The notes below the pieces were generated by a model. That model had not been told where the DNA came from, did no database searches, and was given only the letters and a program-made list of their open reading frames with translations. Positions 12,601 to 23,400 of a stretch of 64,000 bases of DNA are shown piece by piece. The DNA lies in NCBI GenBank assembly GCA_013398955.1, contig VWPU01006138.1:1-64000 (forward strand). Direction: 5' to 3'. Both the position numbers and the translations under genes were made by a program. Source of the DNA: Callaeas wilsoni. Its lineage: Eukaryota > Chordata > Aves > Passeriformes > Callaeidae. Within the stretch, counting starts at the first letter, position 1. The number at the start of each line of letters is the position of its first letter.

Positions 12601-13971
12601 AATATAGAAGTTTGTTGTGTACTGTCTGTTTCTGATGGCAAAGCCTGAGGTTCTTTCAGTTTATGTGGGGATTGCTGTCTTCAGAAGGCTCTGGTTGCTG
12701 AGAGTGTGTTCTCCCATACTAGACTAGGAGTAATGTGCCTCCTCAGGACTCTTTTCTGACATTGTCACAAGGGATGCGGCCTAGATTTTTAATAAATGTA
12801 TCTGCTGTACTGTTAAACCAACATCTAATAGCCCTGCATTGTATGAACAACAGAAATAGAATAGTTCACTATTAAATACATAATTTCCTGTAAATTAAGG
12901 GTTGACTGTGAGTGACAAGTAATGAGTATTTTGTTTTTCAAGTGTAATGTTGTTGTGACTGTAAACCTTTGAAATTAATATACAGCTGACTGGGGATTCA
13001 CTTGTTTTATTATTCCTGGGCTCCAGAGAATGCAAGCTTTAATTGCAAAAGTTGTTAATAAACACCAGACAGCTAGTGCTATTGTAGCCTTACATCTTAG
13101 GAAGCATTAGGCTTGGGAAATGTGGATAGCTCCAGTTCAAATCCAAGACAATTGTTTGGCAGGGTTTTAATTTGCTTGCACAATTATATCTGCAATACTT
13201 GCAAAACTTTGTATAGATGTGAATAATTTTATCAAAAAGGAAAGTAGTCTTGAAACTACTGTGAGTATTCTCCCCAGTGTATAATTCTGTGCATCAGTAA
13301 CTTTGAAGCTTTCAGCAATTGTTTGTAACACAATAGCTGCTCTGTACTAACAATTTTTTTTTATTATTATTATTACAAGTTGGGAGGTTTGGGTTTGGTT
13401 TTCTGCTTAGTTTTTTCTTGTAGGTTGGTGGTGTTGGTTGTTAGGAGTTTTTTTACAACTTGTGCTTCCAGCTCCTGCTTGGGCATTCCACTTTATGATG
13501 TCATGTGCCATGAATCCTGCAGTAGGTTAGAAAATGGCAGACCAGCCTCGTCTCTATAGATGAGGATGTTTGGTGCTTGTCAGGGTCAATTTCTGCATCA
13601 AAATCTACATAGCTTATCAATCTTCACAGAGGGAAGTTTGCTTCTGTTCTAACTCACAGTATAATTATAAAATGTTCTTCAAGAGGGTTACCATATGGAC
13701 ATGGTTGAAAAAAGTGTGCTTTGAAATAAGTAGGAATCGCAGGATTTGGTACTGTGTTTTTACCTGTTCTTGCACACACTGACCAACTCTTGTGCTCTTT
13801 GTGTTTTAGGTTGTTGAAGACTGGAAGTACATTGCTCAGGTGCTTGATCGAATGTTCTTATGGGCTTTTCTTCTGGTTTCAATAATTGGATCACTTGTGT
13901 TATTTATTCCTGTTATTCATAAATGGGCAAGTATAATAGTACCTACCCATATAGGCAGTACAAATGCATAA
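35..13971 (+). CDS. CHRNA5: Neuronal nicotinic acetylcholine receptor subunit alpha-5, complete 6-exon coding region
   Basis: Coding exons join 35-140, 8228-8379, 8668-8712, 9972-10081, 11035-11866 and 13810-13971, giving 1407 nt and 468 aa. All introns are GT-AG and phase is kept throughout. A hydrophobic signal peptide spans about residues 15-35. The extracellular domain has the Cys-loop pair C170/C184 with a glycosylation sequon at N183, loop A Y136 and loop B W191. Loop C has the vicinal C234-C235 that defines alpha subunits, but D232 replaces the usual agonist-binding tyrosine, a mark of alpha-5. Membrane helices lie at about 249-274, 281-301, 313-335 and 430-450, with the cytoplasmic loop between the third and fourth. 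By family knowledge alpha-5 is an accessory subunit that joins alpha3beta4 or alpha4beta2 pentamers and changes desensitisation and calcium permeability. The start is the first ATG of exon 1 followed by a signal peptide. CHRNA3 and CHRNB4 follow on the opposite strand, as in other amniotes. Length matches the family. Confidence 0.97.
141..8227 (+). other. CHRNA5: CHRNA5 intron 1
   Basis: This 8.1-kb AT-rich intron has a GT donor and an acceptor preceded by a T-rich tract ending in TATAG. I see no exon in it. A short TTTTGTA-type low-complexity tract lies near 6570-6612. Small open frames here lack any recognisable similarity. Confidence 0.85.
8228..8379 (+). CDS. CHRNA5: CHRNA5 coding exon 2
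   Basis: 152 nt encode the N-terminal helix and first beta strands of the ligand-binding domain, including a [10 protein letters not shown] segment typical of the family. The donor is GTATGT. The exon ends in phase 0 after residue 86. Confidence 0.96.
8668..8712 (+). CDS. CHRNA5: CHRNA5 coding exon 3 (45 nt)
   Basis: This is the 45-nt exon characteristic of nicotinic subunit genes. It encodes 15 residues ending in NVWLKQ, the loop D region. It is flanked by TTTACAG and GTATGT. Confidence 0.96.
9972..10081 (+). CDS. CHRNA5: CHRNA5 coding exon 4 (110 nt)
   Basis: This is the 110-nt exon typical of the family. It encodes a [11 protein letters not shown] segment and loop A, ending at IVLYD with Y136. 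It ends with two bases of the Asn codon that exon 5 completes. Confidence 0.96.
11035..11866 (+). CDS. CHRNA5: CHRNA5 coding exon 5 (Cys-loop to cytoplasmic loop)
   Basis: 832 nt encode the Cys-loop, loops B and C, membrane helices 1-3 and the cytoplasmic loop to residue 415. The codon at 11813-11815 is GAT, Asp398, in an EAALDSIRY context. The donor is GTGGGT. Reading past it adds eight residues (VGVRVLLH) and then a stop at 11891-11893. Confidence 0.97.
12033..12274 (+). promoter_or_regulatory. CHRNA5: Cluster of three AATAAA hexamers in CHRNA5 intron 5
   Basis: AATAAA occurs at 12033-12038, 12229-12234 and 12269-12274, about 170-410 bases beyond the exon 5 donor and downstream of the in-frame intronic stop. 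They could support premature intronic polyadenylation, but AT-rich sequence also gives chance hexamers. Nothing here shows that they are used. Confidence 0.25.
13810..13971 (+). CDS. CHRNA5: CHRNA5 coding exon 6 (fourth membrane helix and C-terminus)
   Basis: 162 nt from the TTTTAG acceptor encode the amphipathic [14 protein letters not shown] segment, the fourth membrane helix and a short extracellular tail. The TAA stop is at 13969-13971. Confidence 0.96.
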   Translation, partial: VVEDWKYIAQVLDRMFLWAFLLVSIIGSLVLFIPVIHKWASIIVPTHIGSTNA

Positions 13972-14459
13972 AATATTTTTGGAGCCATGTCCTACTGATA
14001 CGGCTCTAAGTTTTGCAGTAGGTCTGTTTCCATGCATGTTCTTTGTAGGCATGTTTCTGATAGAGTGGAAAAAAAAAATCCAAAACTAGAAAATTAGGTT
14101 TATCTTAAAGCATGGCATTCCCAGGACACATAGAAGTCAATTTGCTTATTGCCAGTCTACTGAGTTACTGCTAAGCCAGGTCAGAATTAAAAGAACCTTC
14201 TCAAGCCATTGCATGTATGATTTATGAGAAAAGCATACACTGACACCTACTGTGATATAGAAGGATTGAATTTTTTTTAATGATGATCACTGTAGTCCAA
14301 TTATTAAATTACTATATAAATTGTTATACTGAATATTGAATATTTGCAGTTACACAGTAGAGTTGCTTATTTCAATTTAGTATACAAAGGAGAATTTTTA
14401 TCAGCTCTCTTCAGTGTGTTGTAGAACTATGAAATTTTGCCAGAGTAATTTAAAATAAT

Positions 14460-14465
14460 AATAAA
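14460..14465 (+). promoter_or_regulatory. CHRNA5: Candidate CHRNA5 polyadenylation signal
   Basis: A consensus AATAAA lies about 490 bases past the CHRNA5 stop, in AT-rich sequence. It is one plausible signal among several. Confidence 0.3.
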
Positions 14466-17337
14466 AATACGAGTTAAATTTCCTGTATATCTAACATACA
14501 ACTAAGAACAGCAATTTGGCCATGTTTAACCTTTATAAATTTTCAGTGGAATTTGCTGCTAAATTTTAAAGTTTGTTAATTCTGTGATACCAACACAAGC
14601 ATTTAATAAGCCTTAAAATGCTTAAAGCATGTGTCTATATTGATGTCTCCATCAGCTTTGGAAAGGAAGGCAGAGGCAGTTAACTGAGTTCCCAAGTTGC
14701 ATATGTATTCTAAGTGGCTGGAATATTCAGATTTCTTTACTCTTGATGAAGAATTTGTTACGGTGTGTGAGTTTGCAGACATGTTCATTATTTCCTGTCT
14801 GTGGGTGATTCTCAGAATTATTTTAAGCACAGGCAGAAGGAATTTGTGCAGCATCTTTCTGAAGGAAATGGGTTATAAATTGTTACGCTGTGGAACCAAA
14901 CACAGATGATTAATGATTTTCACATTTGTTAAACTGAACTTAAGAGAGCTCCCTTGGATTAGTTCTTTCACTTATAAAACCATATGTAACTCCAAGCAGC
15001 AAGGGCGTAGAGTTTTCCGTATTTCCTTTTTCCTAAGATTGCTGAAAACGAACTTGCAACTTTTCAATTATTCCATTAAAATACTTTCTTTACATTCATT
15101 CCAATGCCACCTTTCTTCCTTTCTTAATAGCTTTATTTCTGGAAAAGAATCTGAAATAGTTGGGTGTTTTCCTACACCAAAGTTTTTTCAGTGTTGTTCA
15201 TAATACAGTGCATCCTGTAGGCCTAATACAGGAATGCCAGGCTAGAGCAAATCTTAGGAAGTTTTTGTTTGCTTAAATTACTACATTAATAACAACACAT
15301 TTAGGTGAGAAGTTTTAATTGTAAGCTGTGGTATCTTCAATAATTTTAAGTTTCTATAGTGATTATAAATTTGAACAATAGATACATATTTCTCTCACAC
15401 CCCCTCCCAGATCTCCTTTAGAATAGCCCTGCACTGATAATAGTAATTACTTACATCATAACTTATATATAATTGAGTATTTATTTCAAAATGCTTTAAT
15501 CTGCAGGATATTCTTGGTTATTCTTGGTTTTGTGTAGCTTTTAAAGGCTCACAGGTAGGGAAATGATGTCAGGCAGGCCTTTTTTTTTCTTTTTTTTTTT
15601 TTTAATAGCAGTTAGGGAGTCACTCTTGGATATCCATGTTTCCCCTAATCCCATCATAACTTTAAAGGTGAATTTGCAAAGATTATCTGATTTAATTCAT
15701 TAATATAAGAGCTTTAACTTCTCAGTATTACTGAGGTTAAACAATGCATCAGTGACTTTTCTCTGTGTGCAAGTTGCAGAAATACTTTGGATAGCTTGTT
15801 TCCTCTTCAAATACAACATTTCTTTTTAAAGTCTTTCATAGGTTTGAATTACTGAAATTTACTCTTACCTGAAGAGAAAGCAAAGTAAGTAAAACTGTAG
15901 ATTAGATATATATCTTATTTTTTTAACTCTCCATATAATCTCTTTCCCCTTGTTAAATGATGTCTCCAGGCTGCCCAGTTATATCATGATGGGCAGCACA
16001 TTGCCCAGTGGAGTCACTCTCTTTATTATAGTAACTCACAGTTTTTGAAAATGCATGAATTTATTTTAGTGACTTCTGGTCTGATCATGATAGATTCAGA
16101 TAGCATAGCTGACACTGGAATCCTTGGGGTCTTCTGCTTATCAGGTGTGTCTGAAACAAAAGAATGTTAATATAATCAGAAGCATGGACTTTTACTTCTG
16201 TAACTTACTGCTGAATATATTGAACTGCAGGTAATGCTACCTTATATAGATTTCTGTCACTCGCTCAAAATAAATGAGAAAAAAAAAGGCACTATTTTCA
16301 ACAGTTTGATTCTCTTTATTTTCATAAATGTTATATCACTTGATACACTGTATTTCCACAAAGTTTTCAGTTTGGTACAGAGAGAACAGTTTGTATTTTT
16401 ACAAAATATGATCTGATTACAGTGTTTTGTTACATTCTTTCTTCATGCTCTTAAATAATCTGCAGTTACTGATAAAAAAAAAAAAAGAAGATATATATGC
16501 CTAAGGAACATTTTTAGCACACTTTACAGGACTTTTTTTGTCTACCTGCCTTCCCTTGGCATAAAACACTTCACTATAGCAAGATGCCTCTGTATCCGAA
16601 CTACCCTAATCAGGGTATTTTGATCCTTTGCATCACTTGCAGACTGTCTTTGTGTGTGTTTTACTTGTGCACAATTCTAAACATCATTAGGTTTGAAGAG
16701 CTTTTTTTTTCCTGACAGCCTTCACATACATTGCATTCTGGGGATACACAGAGTTTACTTTATAGCTGCTTTATTTCCATCACCTATTATTTCCCTGTTT
16801 GTTTTCCTTCTGTGATAAACCTGTCCTCAGTCCTTTCTTGCCACTGTGTGAGTGAGTTTGTACAGCAGGTGGCAGTGCCTGCATTCCAGCAGTTCGGTAC
16901 TGTGCTTCCCACCGTTCCAGCCTTGTGAGGGTATTCGTGGAACTCACTAGGAACTCCTTCCAGAAGATCCTGTCATGGTCTGAAGAGGCTTGGCACCAGA
17001 CTGCTAAACAAACCTAGTAGCCCAAAGCATTCAACCCATCTTGACTTTCCAAATACTCATGTAATTTTCCATTTCTTTATTAACCCCTTCTTAAATCATT
17101 CCTGTAAAATTTAACATACTGCCTCCATCTTCTCCAGTTATTGCAGGAAGTAGCTGTACAGCATAGCTCGTATTCCTTTGAGAGTAGTTGTCATAAAGGT
17201 TCCAAATAATTTCTTTGTCCACATTTTGAACAAAGCTGCCTTGGTCAAGCAAAGTTGAAGTCAAGAGAGATCCTTGTTCTACTACACATGGAGGAGACAC
17301 GAGGTGCTGGGAGGGGGATGCAGAGTTGGTTGGCAGT

Positions 17338-17363
17338 TTTATTTGATTTTACAACGTTTTATT
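17338..17363 (-). promoter_or_regulatory. CHRNA3: Two AATAAA hexamers just after the CHRNA3 stop
   Basis: Read on the minus strand, AATAAA lies at 17363-17358 and 17343-17338, only 6 and 26 bases past the stop codon. Such an early signal would give a very short 3' UTR. Later signals between 14 and 17 kb are equally possible. Confidence 0.35.
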
Positions 17364-17369
17364 TAATCT

Positions 17370-17498
17370 TTACATTTCATCTCCAGCCATCAAAGGTTGT
17401 AAAAACAATCCTGCTGTTCCTAGAATACATACCAGGATGAAAACCCATAGAAAAATACGATCAATTACCATGGCAACGTATTTCCAGTCATCCTGAAT
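17370..17498 (-). CDS. CHRNA3: CHRNA3 coding exon 6 (fourth membrane helix and C-terminus)
   Basis: 129 nt encode residues 455-496: an [14 protein letters not shown] amphipathic segment, the fourth membrane helix and a short tail ending in GDEM. The stop occupies 17370-17372. The acceptor follows a purine-rich tract on the + strand, which is a polypyrimidine tract in the transcript. Confidence 0.96.
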   Translation of the reverse strand: MQDDWKYVAMVIDRIFLWVFILVCILGTAGLFLQPLMAGDEM

Positions 17499-20400
17499 CT
17501 GAAAAGAAAAAAAAAGGATAGCAAGTTGGCATGTTTATTAGGTGAATAAGTTGCATTAGCAATAATACCATTTCATATAGGAAGCGCAGTTTTTTCTGTA
17601 TGTAGACATTCTTATGAATACACAACTTACACATCTGTTTTCACTGACAAATGAATTCATCTTGAAGAAGCTTTATTTGAATGTGCTCTTTGGAGCAAAG
17701 TCAAAAGCTGCTGCTTCAAATCCAAAAGGTTGTTCACCAAGGCACTGGACTTGAGGAGACACAACTTCTCTATTCCAAAAATGAAAGTGTAAAGCCTTAC
17801 ATTCTTAGATAAACAGGTTTGTCCAGAAAATGTTACTGAAACAGACTGCTCCTACTGGTCTTTAGGCAGTATGTAAAAAGCAAAGATTAATTGGTATATA
17901 ATTATTTGGTACTTTTATTAGGTAGTATTGAAATTTGACTGTTTTCATGCATGACGTAACATTCATCTCTGTACCTTTCATGTAAAAAGGGAACCAAGTT
18001 TCAAAAATCACCTGATTCTTCTACTTTTCTTTTTTTCAGTGAATGTTATAGCAAGAGTGACACTGAAGTATTCTATATGTTATATATTGATAGTAACTTG
18101 GTGATCATTTTAGTTACTATTGAGATTACAGTTCAAATTTTTTGTTTTTCTTCAAGAATGATAAGAAATGAATAATGCATTTGTTGTTTGTGAAATTTGT
18201 TCTTTCTGGCTTAGAACTTGTTTGTTAAGGGAAACCTAAAAACCCAAAGCAACCCTGTATTTTCTGTGCCAGCTAAATCTAAATAGAGTTCTGATTTCAG
18301 TATAAACAAAGTGAAGTTAGAATGAAGTGCCATAGTTTGGGGATTTAAAAACTGTGATGGTGTGGCTACTGCTCATAGTATGTTTGAGGAATATGGTAGG
18401 AAAAAACCTTTTTTTATTTTTCTCCTTTATTGCATTAAGATGCAGCTTTATGAAAGATGCCGGTCCCTGTCTTGCAGTAGTTGCCTCATTTAGCTACAGC
18501 ACTTTACTCTGCAGCAGCAACAGAATGAGCACCATCATCACTGTGAGGCACATTCACTCACACTTCTGTTGTTGGTGGTAAGCTGTGGGAGGGAGAATGT
18601 AACCTTCTAAAGGCCATAGGGTCAGCAAATTCCACTATTAAGATTATATTTTGAAAAATCCTAACTTAACTCTCGTGGGGTGGGTGCTTTGGTATGTTCC
18701 CCTAGCAGTGGTTACCTTAACGTGCCTCACTCAGCAGATATATTGTCAATAAAAAGATCATTGTGCAGCAGAGCTGCTTCTCAATTATGTAAGTTCAAAA
18801 TTGCACATATTTACAATACAGCTTGTGTAATTTACTTGTACAAAATAATAGTTTCTTTTATCTTTTTTATCTGAGGTCTTTTTTGTACCATACTCTAATG
18901 GCAAAAGGTATCTGCAGTTTGAGTAAATATGTTCTTACCTCTTTTGCTTCATTCTGCATTCTCATGTTTTCTGCAATGTATTTCACACTTTCAATAGCAT
19001 CTCTCATTTCTGGTGACAGAACTGAAAATGAAAGCACAGGATCTACAGACTCAGAGCTTGAACTTCTAGTGAGATTGCCACTGAAATCCGAGAACTTCGT
19101 GCGCTGATACTGACAGCAGCTGCATGCTGTATCTTGACATACAAAGCCATCTTTGCAGCATTTGGTTTCAGAACCATTGATGCAATTTAAGTTGGAAAAC
19201 TCAGAAGTGAATAATGGTTTTGCCTTCTGATTATTCTCTTCATCATTGGCAGGCCTTGTCATGAACATGATGCGGGGAAGTAAGTTCAAGAAAATGCTTC
19301 TCACCCACACGGGCATTGTGTGTGTCTTGGGTGTTCTGTAGTGCACATTTAGTACAAATACTGTAATGACAATTGATAGAGTTACAAATATCATGGTGAA
19401 AAGGAGGTATTCCCCAATAAGAGGAATTACCAGAGAAGTAGAAGGTATGGTTTCTGTGATAACAAGAAGGAACACTGTTAAAGAGAGAAGGACTGATATG
19501 CATAGTGTCACCTTCTCACCACAGTCTGAGGGCAAATAGAAAACTAATACAGTCAGAAAAGAAATCAGCAGACAGGGAATAATCATATTGATAGTGTAAA
19601 ATAAAGGTAAACGCCTAATGTAAAGAGAATACGTGATGTCTGGATATATCTCTTCACAACAGTTGTATTTGATGTCATGTTTATAGCCAGGAGCTTTAAT
19701 TATAGCCCACTCTCCACTCTCCCAGTAATCTTTCAGGTTCATTGTAGAGCCAATTAAAACTAAGTCAATTTTGGCTTTGTCGTAAGACCAGGAACCAAAC
19801 TTCATGGTGCAGTTCTGATAGTCAAATGGGAAGTAGGTTACATCTATTTTACATGAACTTTTAAATATAGCTGGAGGTATCCAGGTCACATCACCCGTGT
19901 ATTTTAAAAGGGCCTTCGTCTTGTCATCAACCTGGAAATCCCCAACTGCACTGTAAAGCAAGTAAAAATAACAAAAATTAGAACAATCTAGTCCAGGTAG
20001 TATACACTCAGATCATATACATTAACTCTTTAATGTGTTTTGGGGAAGGCAGCAATTACTTGGAGCTGAGTTGCTCATGCAAGACTGAGTCAATGACCAT
20101 TATAAATTTGCACAGTTAAATTGAAACAAACAGCTCTATCAACTCACCAGGGAGGAGCTGAAAGGAAGTCTCCCTTATTAATGGCATGGCTTGGTGCAAT
20201 CAATATTCAAAATGGCAAATAACAGATTGCAAATGCCATTCTGACGAGGTGAGTCTTGTAGGCCCCTTCCAACTGAACTACTTCATTCTATTCTAGATCA
20301 ATCGAGCACATCAGAACTCAAGGGGTGATAAGAATATTACTGGTATTTCCACCTCTTCTGGGGACAGTGCAGGTAGTAACTATGGAAAGAGGGATGAGGG

Positions 20401-23400
20401 TTGGGGTGTATCTTTGCATAACAAGTGTATTTGGTAAGAGTTTTTTTTAAGTCACACTTTGCTAACTTGTATAATCCAGTTGAGTATATGAAAAAGTAAA
20501 ATTAAAGGGTAATTTGAAGTTTCAAGGCTGCAGTTGGAAAAGGAGTGTCATCACTGTTTATCCCTAGACCTGAGTTTTGGATCTGTGTAGCTGAGTCCAT
20601 TTCATTGAGAATTGCTTTCTTACAGATCCATTTAGTTATGGTTTGGTTCTTCACAGTCTCAGAAACTGACATCTCAAGTAAACTTTATCTGTGGCTTTTA
20701 TTTGTCAACACTGTCATTGTAAAAGTGTCAAATTGTGAATTTAACTGCTAAAAAGCTAGAATTTGCATTTCTTTCAGTTAAAGTTGTGACTCACAGGGGC
20801 TTGTGAAGGGGAAAAGCCAAGTTCAGTTTGCCCTGCTCACTTGCAGCTCCAGGTTAGAGCTGTCTCCTGCCCAGTGATGCTGATGTAGCTGGCATGAAGG
20901 TGAGAACAGCAGTGGGGCGATGCAGGATACGATGCAGGAGAAAAGCAGCTTTTCAGTGCATTCTGTTGTAGGGGTTTTAGGAGTTCTTTGGCTGTTTTGT
21001 TGGGTTTTTTTTCCTTCTTAAGGAATTTCCCCCATACGTGTTGCTAATGGGCCATAATGACTGGACACTTAACAGACAAAAGAAGTTACAGCTCAGGGGA
21101 GGGTGTCAGTGGCTCCTCTCTCCTTACCTGAGGTTTCCCAGGTAGGAGGGAGATACCCGAGATTGGAGACTGGAGAAGGCAGGGCTGGGGACAGCCCCCC
21201 CCAGCTCTTTCTTTCATCTTGGGAAGAGGGACGGTCAGAGGGGTTTGGAGGGGAGAGTTCGCGACTGTCACCATGGTCCAACCCGGTCCTGCTGCTTCTG
21301 CCGCGGGGTGAGCCCCTGCTCGTAAGAGCAGCCTCTGGACTGGGACCTTATTAACACCCACCTCACTAAGGGAAGGACTTTTTACCATCTGCCTGGGTGC
21401 CCGATCCTGCCTCTCCCTGCCCTGCCGCTTCTTCGGGGCTGCTGCAGGCCCGCACCTCCTGCCTGCCGAGACCTCCCAGGGATTTCCCACTGCAGCTCCA
21501 GACCGTGATACATCTCCTCCACCACCCCAGGACTTCTGCTCGCCTCTGCCGTCCCAGCTTGCCGCCAGAGCGCCCCTGCCAGCTGTGACCGGCGCGGCGA
21601 CAAAGGGGAAGGTGTCTGCGGCCGAGACGGCCGTCACTGGGTTCCTGGTTCTGGTTGTTGTTAATGCCAGAGTTGTTGTTGGTTTTGCCTTATTAGATAT
21701 ACTAGTAAAAAATTGTTATTCCTATTCTCATATCTTTGCCTGAGAGCCCCTTAATTTCAAAATTATAACAGTCCGAAGGGAAGGGGTCCACATTTTCCAT
21801 TCCAAGGAAGACTTCTGCTCTCCTGAGCAGATGCCTGTCTCTCAAACCGAGACATCGGTGAACTTGCTGCTGATTTTTTTAGAACTGGTAACATCACCCC
21901 TCTCTCCCTGAATTAAGAAGTTAAATATGCAAGAGCCTTACTTGTTATATAAAACAATATCTGGCTTCCAGATCTGGCCAGATGGAACTCGGATGAATTC
22001 AGCACCTCCATAGTCTGCTGGATTCCACCGAAGCTTGTAATCATTCCAGATCTAATTATGGGAGAAATGAGTCTATGTTAGGTTTGTGAAGAAACTGAAA
22101 TTCAGTGGACTAGATCTAAACCAAGTGCTGTCATATCACTTCCTGGGTTGATTTATTTTGGATGCTACCGTGTTCAGATTTTTCTTTAACAAACGCATAT
22201 GTGTGATGTTTGTTCATATGCAGATTGCAGGTGGGCCTAGATATCTAGACCTTGTTGGTCATATCCATATATGACTTAAATATATGTGACTGTCCCAGGA
22301 ATGTCTACTCAGTAGTTGGAACAGAGTGAAAGAAGGAATAAGACACTCTCTTTTCAGAGAGTTTAGGACTGTAATGATAACTTTGATCTCAAAAAAACAG
22401 GTGTCTGTGGGACAGTGAAAACAAGTTCCTGGAGGCTGTGGTACAAGTTGTGAGCATCAATTGAGGGACCTTGGGTAGATGGGTCAGAGAAAGCTCCAGC
22501 ATGTTACGGCTCAGGTAACAGCCTTTGTCACTAGGGCTTGTTAAACCCCATTTTACTGAAGTTGAATATTGAGCTGAAGGCGGGAACTAAGTTGGTTACT
22601 AAGCTGACTGCAACAGTGAGTAACTGCCTTTTTAAAAAGCATTTTTAACATGAAGTACACATTTTTCGTTTGTTCTCGCTTTACGGGAGCTGACCAGAAC
22701 CAAGTGGCGCTGTGCGGGACCTCCGTGCCGAGCTGCTTCCCTTGCGTTGCTGTCTGGCAAGGCAGCGCGTTTGGAAGTCTCCAGAGCAAAAATCTTGTAT
22801 TTAGCGACTGCAGTAAGTATAGCAGCCTTCCTCCGCTCCCGTCCCTTCCCGTCCCTTCCTCCGCTCCCGTCCCTTCCCGTCCCTTCCTTCGCTCCGCTCC
22901 CGTGCCTTCCTCCGCTCCGCTCCCGTGCCTTCCTCCGCTCCGCTCCCGTCCCTTCCTCCGCTCCCGTCCCTTCCTCCGCTCCGCTCCCGTCCCTTCCTCC
23001 GCTCCCGTCCCTTCCTCCGCTCCGCTCCCGTCCCTTCCTCCGCTNTTCCCGTCCTTCCCTCCGCTCCCGTCCTCTGCTCCGCTCCCCTCCTGTCCCTCGC
23101 TCCGCTCCCGTCCCGCCCCCGCCCGCCCCCCCCCCCCCTCCGCTCCGCTCCCGTCCCGCCCCCGCCCGCCCCCCCCCCCCCTCCGCTCCCGTCCCGTCCC
23201 CGCCTGCCGGGCGGTGCGGCAGCCGCTGGAGGGCAGCAGCGCCCCGGGGAAGGGCTCGGGCGGCGCCGCCGGCGCGGAGCGGGGAAGCCGGGGCTGCTCT
23301 CCCGGGATCCTGTTCGGGGCTGCTCTCTCGGAATCCTGTTAGGGGCTGCTCTCCCGGAATCCTGTTCGGGGCTGCTCTCCCGGAATCCTGTTCGGGGCTG

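Larger units (their letters stand above)
13972..17369. other. Tail-to-tail 3' region between CHRNA5 and CHRNA3
   Basis: These 3.4 kb separate the two stop codons and should hold both 3' UTRs. The region is AT-rich, with a T-rich tract at 15580-15604 and no recognisable coding exon. An AATAAA on the + strand lies at 14460-14465, and others occur, so the CHRNA5 cleavage site cannot be fixed. In mammals the 3' ends of these two genes lie very close or overlap. Confidence 0.6.

Noticed and set aside
21086..21637. 183-codon minus-strand open frame plus overlapping frames
   Set aside because: It lies inside the GC-rich part of the solo LTR, is read opposite to the LTR, and has no recognisable domain. 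GC-rich sequence lacks stops by chance.
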